NCBI GenBank assembly: GCA_039720395.1
Contig: CM077823.1
Span: forward strand, 6,562,909-6,626,908
Length of the DNA: 64,000 bases
From: Liquidambar formosana
Taxonomy: Eukaryota; Streptophyta; Magnoliopsida; Saxifragales; Altingiaceae
Direction of reading: 5' to 3'
The first letter of the stretch is position 1, and each line of letters opens with the position of its first letter. Below the pieces are notes generated by a model. The model worked only from the letters and a program-made list of their open reading frames with translations. It had not been told where the DNA came from and did not search any database. The translations under genes were made by a program, and so were the position numbers. Below, piece by piece: positions 42,335 through 53,900 of the stretch.

Positions 42335-42569
42335 AGGGCCTGTTTGGGAATTTCAAAAACTGGATCAGATTAGGTCTAGTCTATAAATATTATTTGGTTT
42401 TTAAATAAACCAACTCATAGTTGATTTGGATAAAACTGTTTTTATGTCTTATTTTTAGAACAAATCTAAACTGTTTAGTAGGAAAAAGAAACTTACCAAA
42501 TAGTATAAAAACAAAACTAACCAGACTTATCCTCAACTGGTTAGGTTTTCAAGTTTGCCAAACAACCCT
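42335..42569. mobile_element. Short TIR MITE (AGGGCCTGTTTGG type)
   Basis: The left end AGGGCCTGTTTGGGAATTTC and the inverse of the right end AGGGTTGTTTGGCAAACTTG share the AGGG--GTTTGG signature common to hAT-like MITEs. The body is AT-rich with internal complementarity. No clear target duplication. Confidence 0.5.
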
Positions 42570-43373
42570 GAGAGTCCATAACAAAATGGATTCGTGGGTG
42601 GTGTAGGGTAGTTATATAAAATAATAATAAAAGAATCTGCTAAGTCTAATTATTGATAGGGACATATGGGTCAAATAAGTAACACAATTTTCATATGCAA
42701 TTTTTGACATAATTCTTTAGTTGTTAGATCCCGCAAGTGCAAGCCAACGGTCTCAAATTATGTTGGTTACTTTTTCACACAGCTTTTTTGAAGAGGATTG
42801 AATTTTGCGAAATCCAATAACTTGAGAATCACGTGAAAAAGAAGCCCAAGAGCGTGTGACTCGATAGATTTTTCAATATGATTCCATGCTATTGGTCTCA
42901 GCAACCAGCACTGTCTATTTTTAATTCAGCCTGTCTTTGTATTAGTGGATGCCCTACCACATTTTATTAGAGAGACGTATGCCTGAAAATTGGTCTTTTA
43001 GGGTGCGTTTGGACAAGGTATATGGAATTTGTCAGGAAATTTCAAGACAACAGGATGTAAAATACAGGCATTTAAAACTCATTTATTAAAAAATATCTTA
43101 TTTGGCTAAATAGTTATACAAAGAAGAATTTAATTATTGTAGTGGTAGTGATGAGTGCGATGGTGCTAACAGTGGTAAGTGAGTAGCGATGATGATTAGT
43201 TGTGTTAGTGGTGAGTGGTGAATGAATAAAAGTAGCAAAATACTGTCCTGTGCACTATAAATCAACATCCTTCTCCAAAATAAAATTTCTAAAAAGCTCA
43301 TTAATGCGCACGTCGCTTACGGACAGCTGTGATCGAATGAGATACTCTAAAACATCCCGTACATGATTAGCCC

Positions 43374-43411
<38 letters not shown>

Positions 43412-43739
43412 ATAAATTAGAAATCACATTGCCCCCAAATAGCTACATTAGCTGGAAAGTTGCTCCTAGGTGTGATTAAAATGTCAGCCAACAGAAATAC
43501 AAAAATTTCTGCAACATCAAATTCGAGTACATTGAAACCCACAAAAAGATGTGGCCATGTTGTAAGACTAGGCTAATATAATGCGAACAAAAACTAGAGA
43601 GTACACAGCCGTGAGGATACAGAAACTAAAATTCTTATACGGAAATGCGAGGCAAGTTCAACTAAAATTTTGGAAAATGGAGGCAAGAATTGAGAACTGG
43701 ATGAGTTGGAAAATCACTGACTAGTGGGGAATTTGAGAT

Positions 43740-43970
43740 CTAGTGAGCACGGGTCATCTTAACTTTCGGCATTGCCTTCTTCACCTGACGGGCGCGCTCT
43801 TTTGCCTCTTTCTTGCGAAGAGCCTCTGCACTGAGCTTTGCCTCAGTCTCCTCCATAATCTTCTTCCTCTCAGCCTTCTTTCTCTGCAAGGCTTCCTGCC
43901 GAGCATTTTGATATTCTTTGTATGCCTCTTGAGCAGCCTTTACTCTGGCTGGTTCTGTTTTAGATCGAGC
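43740..43970 (-). CDS. CCDC47-like exon 3 (terminal)
   Basis: It is 76 codons plus TAG after acceptor TTGTAG. It starts ARSKTEPARVKAAQEAYKEY and ends KKAMPKVKMTRAH. Highly charged, predicted long helix or coiled coil with many Lys/Glu pairs, as in the C-terminus of the family. Confidence 0.9.
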   Translation of the reverse strand, partial: ARSKTEPARVKAAQEAYKEYQNARQEALQRKKAERKKIMEETEAKLSAEALRKKEAKERARQVKKAMPKVKMTRAH

Positions 43971-45987
43971 CTACAATTGTACAATTCACAATTTAAAAAA
44001 TCATGATACAAATGGGCAAATTCTTAAATCTGAACACACCATAATTATAATCTGAACCCACCTGTGAACTGAGTTTGTACCGTCCAATAAAATCAATGTA
44101 ATAGGGTATGAGAGCCACCAAGCGAGCCATGTCAGCCATGTGATTGGCATCCGGGAGAGCAAACTTGAACTGCAGCATCTTCTTGTGCTTGCCCAAGTGT
44201 TGATCAGAAAAGTGCATTGATATGAAACCCTTTCCAAATTTCTCAAAAGCTTTGTCACCAAAAACCTGCAGAAAAAGCATTGTGAATAATAATGCATAAA
44301 ATTCAAAACAGATATTGATGACAATATTCCCACAGAATTGAGATGTGCATCTAATCCCAGAAACAAACCTAACTAATTAAGTAAACTAAACTAAAAGCTA
44401 ATAGAGTGAATATGAGGCAATCAAGAAGTAGTATGTTCATAATTTAAGTGCAGAGCTAGTGCACAATAACAAGTTTAATGAGTGAAGGGGGTATGAAGCG
44501 TAGAAAACCAAAAGAATCAATCCAGTAGGTTCTTCTGAACAAACCCCCCCCCCCCCCCCCCCCCCCCCCCCTTTATCCTTTTCCTTTCCTTTCAGAAAAA
44601 AAAAAAGAACTGACAAAAATAGAGTAGGAGATGGGACTTGAATTGCTGAGGAAATAATGGAAGTCAGACAACTTAAGAAACACATGAATCTATACAGAAG
44701 GAGGATGGTCCCTCATGCTATATTGTGGTGCATTTGGAAAGAACGTAATTTGAGACCTTTTGAAGAGAGGAGTCATCTATAGTGGAGCTCAAATTTCTTC
44801 ATTGGTGGTATTGTGTTGTAAATCTGCTTTCTTACTTTCTGTCGCCTCCCTTTGTTTGTAATTTTGATGGGGGTTGAGGTTTTTTGGAAGCTCCTCTCTC
44901 TCTTGTATAGTTGTATGTCTCATGTACGAGGGTTCATCCTTTTTTTCTTTTTTTTTTTAATAAAAATAAATTAATACATATCTTTACCTTAGAAAAAAAA
45001 AAAAAAATGGTATGGGATTTGTGCCATGTTCCTCACTGCTGCTAGGAATGGAAAACGGGGAAGGCCAATTAGGACACTTATCCAGCCACATCCCTATCGC
45101 TAAAAGCCTGATCCTGTCTTAGACAGAATGGGATCAGTAATGAATTCTAAGACAGTGACCCCGTAAATACATATCTCTACCTTATAAAATAAATAAATAA
45201 ATGGTATGGGATTTGTGCCATGTTCCTCACTATTGCTAGGAATGGAAAATGGGGAAGGCTAATCAGGATTCCAGCCGCATCCCTATTGGTAAAAGCCTGA
45301 TCCTGTCTTACACAGAATGGGATCAGTAATGAATTCTAAGACAGTGACGCCATAAATTCATATCTTTACCTTAAAAAAAATAAAAAAAATGGTATGGGAT
45401 TTGTGCCATGTTCCTCACTGTTGCTAGGAATGGAAAACGGGGAAGGCTAATCAGGATACTTATCCAGCCGCATCCCTATTGGTAAAAGCCTGATCCTGTC
45501 TTACACAGAATGGGATCAGTAATGAATTCTAAGACAGTGACCCCATAAGAGGTTTGGTGATTTTGATCCACCCTTCCCAGATAACACTGAACACGTGCAT
45601 AATATGCAATAGATTTTATATGAAGCAAAGGCTTCCATTTTTTCCAGAGACTTGTATATAAAGTAATATGCCTCCCAGCTGACATGGTGTCAATCAATGC
45701 ATAACATCTCGTAAATGACGCATATTAAGTCCCACATAACCCCATTTAGCCAAATTAACTTTACTAATGCACAAAGGATTGGGTTGGCAAAGTGGGGAGT
45801 AGAATTTTAATGTGGCTATAACTTAATAACTTACAATGCAGAATGGCAACGGAATAGGGAAGGGGGAGCCTATCTTGGGGAAAAAGATTATGCAACAAGG
45901 TTTCTTCCCAAGGGTTTGCATGGAGTGACAGAGACATTCACCAAACCTGCTCCATTGCCATCTCTACCGGCTGCAACCTTAGGTCAT

Positions 45988-46034
<47 letters not shown>

Positions 46035-49000
46035 ATCAACTTAGGTCATCACTATATTTGTCCTAACCATCTCAAATGGAAATGAAAACAGATCACATAC
46101 AACAAGAATAGCAGAAACTATGATTTAGATGCTAATCCAAGGCAAAAAGAGCCCTAAATGTTGACTTATCTATGACATATAAGATGAAAGGTCGGCGCAA
46201 CGTGGTGATGCCACGTGTCATCATGTGGGAAAACAAGTTTTTTACAAATTTTATTCTTCTCTTCCTTCCCCTTTCTAATTGTCCCTCTCTCTCCCCTGAC
46301 TTTCAACTTCCTAGACGTTGGGAAAAGCCCACCATGTCCCTTCAAATACAAAACCTTCTTTCTTTCTTTTTTTTTTCCCTCTTCCTTTTTCATTTTTGTT
46401 TACAATAGAATGAAGATAACAACCAAGCCAACACTAGTAAATCGAGGATCAAAAACCCAATTATGAATCAACACCTGATCTATCAATCTAATCTAATCTA
46501 ATCTACTATATAAGGTAATATTCAAGGCAATATTTTCCCTTTCCTCCACATGGTGCCTACATTGCACCTCCTTTGAGTTCTTTTTTTTCTTTTTCTTTTT
46601 TGGGTAAATTCATGTAATCAAGGGCATCTCAAACAGCTAAATGAATCAATTAATTAATTACAAATATTCGCATTAAGGTTAAGTTATATGCTTGTATGGT
46701 TTAAGGTAATTAAACTTCCATTGCTATGTAATTTTGATTCCTTAAATTTATTAAGGCATGAGTAGGAACTATACTTAAACTGTCAGCATGCAAGGAGATA
46801 GAATAAGAACACTTAAAATTCTAATCATTTAGCACAAGATCATCACATAATAGCCCATAAAGTAAATCAGAATTTTAAAATAAATGGTAAGAAACACATC
46901 AAGCAAGCAATCTTAGGTTGGGCTTTAACTTAGCCATCTACACTGACAAAGGCTGGTTTTAAGTAAACCATAAATTTAACATAAATGGTAAGAAACACTT
47001 CAAGTCAAACAATCTTTAGGTTGGAGCTTTAAGTTAGCTATCTCCACTAACAAAGGCTGGTTCTAAGGGTAAAGATCAAAGTAAGGCAGCCAAATAATGG
47101 AGAATAATGAAGAACAGGCACGGAAAGGTTACAAGACGGAAAGAAAGAAAGTTAGGATGGTGAGAAGGAATAAATCTAACTTGTTACAAGGAAGGGAAAA
47201 ACAGACATTTTGTTTTTCTTTTTTTCATAAGGAAAAAACAGAGACTTAAAAGCCTCCTAGACACAAAGAAAGAGCAACAATTTCATAAAGCCAAGCTTAT
47301 GATCTCCAACGTGATCCACAACGAAAGAGAAATAAAAAGAAGAGAAAAATGAGGAGGAGAAGAAGAAATAAAAGGAAGAAGAGATAAATTACTACTTTCT
47401 CTAATGTAACTCTCATGCTCCTTCATAATAACAATAATAACGGGATCAACTGATAATGAAGCAAATTATGTAAGCTAGGGCCAGGGATTAGATCAATGCA
47501 ATGTTGTATATGAATGAGGGAACCTGCTGATGTAACCATCTCTCATTTTTCCTCTTCTTTCTTGTTAAAACCTCTTTCTTCTCTTCCTCCTTTCTCTTTC
47601 TTTACTTGTTCTCTTTCCACGGTAGCTCATGTTGGAGATCGTAAGCTTGACTCTACACAACCTGTGCTTTGTTCTGTGTCCAAGATCCTTAAAAGACCAC
47701 ATTGTGACGTCTCTTTCATCCTTCTCACCATCATACTTTCTTTCATTAACAATTCCTCCCTTCTTCAGCCCACCCCCCCAAACCAAGGCTCCTCTTTTAG
47801 TAAGGGGTTAGCCCCTCAATTAGTTGTTCTATTGACCCAAGAGAAATTCACACCCATGTCTCCACTAATATCCATAATCTTACCATAAGATGTCAGTATC
47901 TCCATGTCACTTTATCCCCATCCTTAGCCTAAGAAATTACAATGGATAAATCTCCCTCCACTAACAAATCCCCAAATCTCTCGGACTTAAGCTGAACTAA
48001 GGCAGCTCCAATCCTTAATTTTTTTTTTTTCTTTATAGTGAACCACAAACCAAAAGGCATAGAAGAGTTGTGGACGACCTTACCTTCGTAATCTCTATCA
48101 ATGCTTCTTTTTTGATGAAGAATCTTCAACAATGCTTCCAACTCCCAAAGGCCCCAGCTTTTTTCCTTTTTTTTCCTTTTTATTTATTTATATTTTTAAA
48201 TGAACAAGTATATTGATCACAAAAAGAAAGGATACTGAGAAAGGATGAGAAGTCCTCAGGGAACCAAAAAGGCGACCAAACCAATCAAAAACCCATCAAA
48301 AGTCCTCTCATCAAAAAACCTATCAAAAGCCCAAATCTCTAAACAAAAAGAAATGAAGCAAAGAAATTTTACAAAGAAAAAAGAAAAAAAACACCCTCAA
48401 AAAAAAAAAAAAAAACCCAAAAAAACAAAAAACCAAAAACCAAAAGGCTTCTAAACAAGATTAAATTTTATCTTCCCCTATGAAGCACAAACACGGACAC
48501 AGGCCATGGCTATAAGCCTACAACACAACACGGACATGATGATACTGAAAAGTCCAAAATTTTAAGATACAACAGCATTAATAAAACATGATATTATACT
48601 TATAGTTATATTATATCATGTAGCATCACACAAATCATTCAAGACGCATCCCTTTGTATTGTTTTTGCGAATCCTAGTTGATTTGTTCATGGAGAAGATA
48701 GAACAAAATAAAATAAAATAAAATAAAAAGGAGGTGAAGAGAGAGGCCATAGCTACTACATTACCATGCATCTCACTAAAAAAAGGTATCCCATACAAGC
48801 TAAAGTATCCCTTTCCCTTATAAATCTCATGCAGAACAGGGCTTCAGCACAGGAATTTTTCTTCCTTTTCTTTTTGTTTTTATTTTTATTTTTATGACGA
48901 GGAAGCCCTTTGGGCAAAGCCCGGGCCCATGCAACCCCGGGCCCATGTACGACCCCACAACCCATATGGACTAGGTAAGACCAAGGCCTTCAAACAAAGA

Positions 49001-50587
49001 AAAACGTAATCTTGCATACAAGTATCCTAGACAATAGGAAATGTGCTACCTCCTCCTAAACATACCCAAAAACCCTTATGCTTATTTAAAACTGCTACAC
49101 AAGCTAAATCCTAATTATCACTTTCCCTCATAAATCTCATGCCATACAAGGCATCTAACTTAAACCCGTATAAGCAAGTAAAGCACAACTATGCAAGCAA
49201 GAAGTAATTAACAGCATACAACTGACTAATTTAATAGTGCGAGACCACTGAAACAATCATTTCAATAAACTATAAACATCTACCTTGCAAAATCAAATCC
49301 CATATAAGTAAGTACAATGCAACTATAAAAATAATCATTTCAAGGAACTCTCAAAATGAAATTATCAAAATTCAACCCCATATAAACAAGCAGAAACGTG
49401 CAAGTAACCAGAAGATATACAAAACAAATATGCAATTGAAATCCATAACAAACAAGACGTAACAATTACAAACAATTGGATCTTAATCTCACCTGATCAA
49501 GCACCGTCTCCGTAATCAAATCACCTGCTACCTCCTTTGATTCCGAAATAACTGCCAACTCCTCCACAACCCACTTCCTATTACTTGGTGGCGAAACCAA
49601 ATTGGCATGCTTCTGCAAATCCCTCACTTCCTTCTGCATCCCCTTCGCCGCCTTCTTCTTCGCCACTGCAAAAATCACATTATCCATCGCATCGTCATTC
49701 ATATACACCTCAAAACTGATCTCGTCCTTGCACGGCACGACCAAATTATACATCCTCGATATCAAATCATGCCGGCTCTTCAGCTCCATCGTCGCCAATA
49801 ACCCCTGACAATACCTCCGCCCGCTCGCGTAAAACTTGAACACATTCTGCCCTTCTTTCAACAAAAGAGGCGAGTCATCGCCTTCTCCGACACCCAAAAA
49901 GCTGAAATTCTTCTCGAAAATTGCATCCTTCGTCGCAAACCTCGCCGCCCAAGCCAACGCGATGTTCTCGTTCTCTTTCTTACCCGTAAAGTAATTAATA
50001 GCAAACATCACCAAGAAAGTCACACACACAATCTCCACCGTATACGATCGGGGACGCGAAACGTCAACGTTCTTCGATTTCTCAACGATGTTCGGATCGG
50101 AATTTGACTCAGCCGGCGTGGCATTGTCCGTAAATTTTGGAGTTTCTGAGGGTTGTTCTATGGGGAGGCCTTCGAATTCGTCCTCGTCCCAGTAATCGAA
50201 GCCGGTGGATGAGGGCTTCGGAGGGAGATCGGCGGCCGGCTGAGATGGCTCCGATTGCTGTGGCGCTGCGTTTGTGGGTTGTGGATCTGGTGGGCCGTGG
50301 TGAGTTTCGGAATCGGACCGAGTTAAGGGCGTGGATCGAAGGCGGGTGTTGAGTTGTTGGAGTGAGTCGTCGGTGTCTAGGGTTTCGTCGATGTTGTCGT
50401 CGTCGACGTCGAAGCCTTCGAAGTGGGAGTCGGCGAGGACGAGGGAGGAGCGAGAGAGGTGGTGGAGGAAGAGAGAAAAAATGGAGAGGAGGGCTATGAG
50501 GTACCAGAGAGTGTCGCTCCCTCTTGGGAAGATGAGAGAGGATATGGGTGTGAACCAGAGGGAAGAGGAGGAGGGTCGCTTCGCCAT
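43740..50587 (-). CDS. CCDC47-like / DUF1682 ER membrane protein (complete, three exons)
   Basis: Joining 50587-49493, 44265-44062 and 43970-43740 gives 509 residues, all junctions phase 0 with GT/AG. Hydrophobic segment about residues 27-45 (signal or membrane anchor), acidic stretch 58-74, Pro/Ser/Gln-rich linker 85-128, transmembrane segment 182-200, conserved core with FYASGRRYCQGLLATMELKS (252-271) and IPYYIDFIGRY (423-433), and a Lys/Glu-rich C-terminal helix of 76 residues. In animals CCDC47 is part of the ER PAT complex that assists multipass membrane protein insertion and affects ER calcium; the plant role is little known to me. Intron 1 is 5.2 kb, intron 2 is 91 bp. Start chosen at the ATG before a membrane segment. 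The 5' flank is pyrimidine-rich on the coding strand. Confidence 0.9.
44062..44265 (-). CDS. CCDC47-like exon 2
   Basis: It is 68 codons between TTCTGCAG and donor CAG|GTGGGT. It encodes VFGDKAFEKFGKGFISMHFS, then HKKMLQFKFALPDANHMADM and ARLVALIPYYIDFIGRYKLS, strongly conserved in the DUF1682 family. Confidence 0.92.
44544..44571. repeat. 28-base poly-C homopolymer
   Basis: An uninterrupted run of 28 C lies in the intron of the CCDC47-like gene. The other strand is poly-G, able in principle to form G-quadruplexes. The true length may differ because such runs are hard to sequence. Confidence 0.8.
44690..45006 (+). mobile_element. 5'-truncated L1-type LINE end
   Basis: RRMVPHAILWCIWKERNLRP at about 44700-44760 is the typical C-terminal WxxWxERN block of plant LINE ORF2. 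It is followed by a pyrimidine-rich 3' UTR (TGTATGTCTCATGTACGAGG) and an A-rich end at 44990-45006. It lies opposite to the host gene. Confidence 0.7.
44971..45550. repeat. Three-unit tandem repeat (~190 bp units)
   Basis: Units begin ATGGTATGGGATTTGTGCCA at 45007, 45201 and 45389 (spacing 194 and 188) and share GAATGGGATCAGTAATGAAT and CTAAGACAGTGACCCC. The junctions carry ATACATATCTTTACCTTA plus A-rich DNA, the same sequence as the end of the preceding LINE, so the unit includes the LINE's tail and its flank. Unit 2 has a short deletion (GATTCC in place of GACACTTATCC). Confidence 0.85.
48186..48430 (-). mobile_element. LINE 3' tail-like fragment (antisense)
   Basis: AACAAGTATATTGATCACAA and GATGAGAAGTCCTCAGGGAA resemble the antisense LINE tails at 3988 and 16040 (oligo-T edge, then a T-rich/A-rich 3' UTR in reverse). 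The A-rich 48380-48430 part is low complexity. No coding sequence. Confidence 0.4.
49493..50587 (-). CDS. CCDC47-like exon 1
   Basis: It is 365 codons from ATG (50587-50585) to CAG before GTGAGA. It holds both hydrophobic segments, the acidic and Pro-rich linker, and the first half of the conserved DUF1682 core. It is markedly GC-rich compared with surrounding DNA, as is usual for plant first exons. Confidence 0.92.
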
Positions 50588-50950
50588 GGCTACTGGTTTA
50601 GAGAGAGAAAGTGAATTCTAGAGAGAGAAAGCTGATGTTTATAGAGAGAGAGAGTGGGTATGAGATGTTCACTCAGGTGAATGGCTCAATCGGGTTTGGA
50701 GGGGAGATGATTGAGAGGAGGAATTGGGCGGGTATGACGGGGATACCAACTCGCTTGGTATGTCGGACAAGTGGATATCTAGGGTTAGTTTGGTAATTTG
50801 AAAAAGAGTTGAAGAGGTTGCCAGTTGTTGGCTGGGTTCTGAATTTACGATTTGATCATTTTCTGTTCAATTATTGTTATTTTATAAATAAATAGTTAAA
50901 TATTTATTTTATGGTTTGTTTTTATTATTATATTTATAAAAAACAATAAG
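50588..50950 (-). promoter_or_regulatory. Presumed 5' UTR and promoter of the CCDC47-like gene
   Basis: Upstream of the ATG the coding strand carries CTCTCT-rich tracts (complement of GAGAGA at 50593-50660), a common feature of plant core promoters and 5' UTRs. No TATA box could be placed with confidence. An AT-rich zone follows at 50870-50945. Confidence 0.4.
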
Positions 50951-50954
50951 TTTT

Positions 50955-53900
50955 TTTTTGGTAAACTAAACATATATGGCATCAAATCATAGAATTACAA
51001 ACGTCACGAGGATATAAATCCCCTCTACTATCAGCTTTAAGCTAAGCATACAACCATATAGGTGGAGAATAAAAAATATTACAATTATAGCCTAAAAGTA
51101 CACCCTGTCTAGCCAAAACATCTGCACACTGGTTAGCTTCTCGAAACGTGTGCCATATCTGTATCTCCAAAAAAGGGTCCATGAGGCACCTGCAATCAAG
51201 GATAATACTGCTTAAAGGATGAGTAGGAGCCACCTCCTTCTGGACAAGAGCAATGGCCACAGTAGCATCTATATCCACGCTTAGCTTTGTGATGTTACAC
51301 TTCAAAGCTAGTTCAAAGCCATCCCGAAGAGCCCAAATTTCAGCTGCAATACTAGTGGCAGTTCCCAAATTACGGGTAAACCCTTTAATCTAGTGACCTA
51401 TATGATTGCGTAACAGCCCATCAACACTAGTTTTTCCCGGTTTTCCCAAAGAAGACCCATCCATGTTAAGTTTAGCAAAAGTCCTGGTGGGTGGTTCCCA
51501 CTTAACCAAAAGTTGTTTGGTTATGTTAAGGATTTTGAATTTACTAGAAATATGGAAATATTCAGTGGCCTTTAAAAGCATAGCTTTACAATTATCTTTT
51601 GGCATTAACAAGTTTTGCTTAAACACAAATTTATTTCTATTATACTACAAGGCCCAACAAGCAAATGGAAAGATCACCGAAAAGGAAAGGGACCTAACCA
51701 AGCTACCCCTTTGGCTCCCCACGTTATGGAGGATCCAATCATCCAAAGGCTTATTATTATCCACATCAAGGGTTGGATGAACAAAGGACCAAAACTCTTT
51801 AGCATACTCACAATCTCTCAAAATATGCTCGACAGTCTCAGGTTTATTGAAACAAATTGGACATATTTCAGAAAAGGTAATCTAACGTTTATGTAACACT
51901 GCATTACAAGCAAGTTTCTTTTGACGGCAAAGCCAAAGGAAATTACGAATTTTGGGAGGGGTGTTAATTTTCCAGATTTTCCCCCATTTAAGATCTAGTG
52001 GGGAACAAGAAATTTTATGATCAGCGATGAAGTAAGCTTTTTTGGAACAAAACTCACCCGATTTAGAACCAATCCATGAAATACAGTCCTCATCATTAGA
52101 GAAACGTTGAGTAGGAAGAGGACCAATTAAGTAAATCCAAGATTATAGGGGGTAAATCAAAGGATAAGTTGTTAAAACACCAAGTCCCATTATCATTGAC
52201 TAAATCATGAATCTTAATGGACTCTTCCCCCATCTAAAGCGGACCATGAATAGTGCTTCTAAGAGGACCAAAATCATTCCAATTATCCACCCAGAAGCAA
52301 ATATCTTTACCATTTTTGACATTCCATATGTGCCCTTTTTAAAAACTTCAAAACCTTTTTTAACACCCCCCCCCCCCAAACACAAGAACCCTTTCTTCTA
52401 CCTTAGCAAGGATCTCTCTTACCCCCACTTATATTTAGCGTTAATGGTATGAGCCCATGGCTTATTCTCATCAGCTATATTCCAATTCAATTTGGCTAAG
52501 TAGACATTGTTGGCCAACTCGGTGCTTCGCACACCTAGGCCAGCAAAAGTCTTAGGTTTGGTCACATTATCCCACCTCACCAAGTGTATTTTCCTTTGGT
52601 CTACTGTTGATCCCCAAATAAAGTCACAATTGATTTTATCAAGGTTATTACAGGTAGCCACAGGCAAAGCAGTGGTTTGCATGAAATAATTGGGAATAGT
52701 AGCCATCACAGAAGTAACAAGGGTAGTATGTCCAACCATAGATAATAGGTTGGCTTTCCAACCAGCCAGCTTATGTTTGACTTTATCTTCAATGAATCTA
52801 TAGTCAACTCTAGTCTTCCGTCCATGAAGTATAGGAATCCCAAGGTATGTACGTACCAAAGCAGCGAGTACTAGGAATTTCCATGGCTTCACAGATGGAG
52901 TTAATCAAGCCAGATTCAGTGTTAGGGGAGCAAAAGACTTTAGATTTAGCTAGACTAACTTTAAGCCCAGATAATCTGCAAAAATTGTCCATAACCGTTT
53001 TAATAGCAAGACCTTCCTCCACAGAGGCTTTAGCGAAGAATAGAAGGTCATCGGTAAAGAAAGTGTGTGTGAAAGCAGGACCATTACGAGAAGCATGAAT
53101 GGCACTCCATTCCCTATCTCTATGGCAACCTTCAATGGAGAGGGACATGAATTCCATACACATAATAAAAATGTACGGGGATAAGGGGTCCTTTGTCTAA
53201 TACCACATGAAAGAAAAATGAAATTTGAAGCCTCCCCATTAATAAGAACCACTAAGCTAATAGTAGAAATACAAGACATAATCAACTTAACAGTTTTAGG
53301 AGGAAAATTGAACCAATCTAAAGTGTTTTTGACAAAGCTCCATTCAAGTTTATCATAAGCCTTCTCAAAGTCAATTTTGATGGCCATTACATCATTGGAA
53401 CCCTTTTTATTCATCATGGTGTGAATGAGTTCTTGGACAATGATGACATTATCCACTCCTTTTCTCCCTGGAATAAAGCTAGCTTAGTTAGGGCTGATGA
53501 GTTTATCAAGACGGGGCCGGATACGATTAACAAGAATTTTGGAGATTACCTTGTAAACCGTATTACACAGGCTAATGGGCCTAAATTGGGCAATGTAATA
53601 AGGGCTTTGAGTTTTTGGTATAAGATAGATTAAGGTTTTATTTAATTAAGGAGGAATAACACACTTTTGAAAAGCCTCGCTAACAATTTGACAAACTGAA
53701 TCCCCAACCATCTCCCAACAATGTTGGAAAAACCCTACATGCAAGCCATTAGGGCCAGGAGCTTTAAAAGCTTTAATACCCCAAAGCCCATCTTTAATTT
53801 CTTCTCAAGAGGAATAGCCTCAAGCCATTGATGATCAGCTTGATCAATGCGATTAACCAAAAAGGGCCAATCATTGGAGGCGATATTGGTTTAAGTTAAA

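Larger units (their letters stand above)
38033..43739. other. Intergenic, repeat-derived, no gene supported
   Basis: 38232 starts an LTR-like sequence TGTAACGACCCGAAATGGGG; its end was not found. 40500-40560 has (AATA)n, 40606-40632 poly-A, 40655-40684 (GAA)n. 41080-41110 and 41395-41415 are A-rich. 42335-42569 is a MITE (separate entry). 43010-43030 (GGGTGCGTTTGGAC) resembles a hAT MITE end without a found partner. 43383-43411 is (GA)n. Open frames in this span are short and featureless. Confidence 0.5.
44266..49492 (-). other. Intron 1 of the CCDC47-like gene (5.2 kb)
   Basis: Donor CAG|GTGAGA at 49493/49492. Contents include a 28-base poly-C run, a LINE 3' end, a three-unit tandem repeat, a (TA)n microsatellite (45994-46030) flanked by direct repeats AGGTCATCACTA, and a LINE-like tail at 48186-48430. 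46130-48180 and 48440-49490 show only AT-rich or pyrimidine-rich non-coding DNA. The 124-codon frame at 47514-47888 is low-complexity and not called. Confidence 0.7.

Noticed and set aside
44971..45550. Regularly spaced repeats as a CRISPR-like array
   Set aside because: Units are about 190 bp with no spacer logic, in a plant intron; ordinary tandem duplication.
47514..47888. 124-codon frame in the CCDC47-like intron
   Set aside because: Pyrimidine-rich Ser/Leu/Phe translation, no domain, in an intron opposite to the gene.
49602..50621. Several + strand open frames
   Set aside because: Antisense shadows of CCDC47-like exon 1 and its upstream flank.
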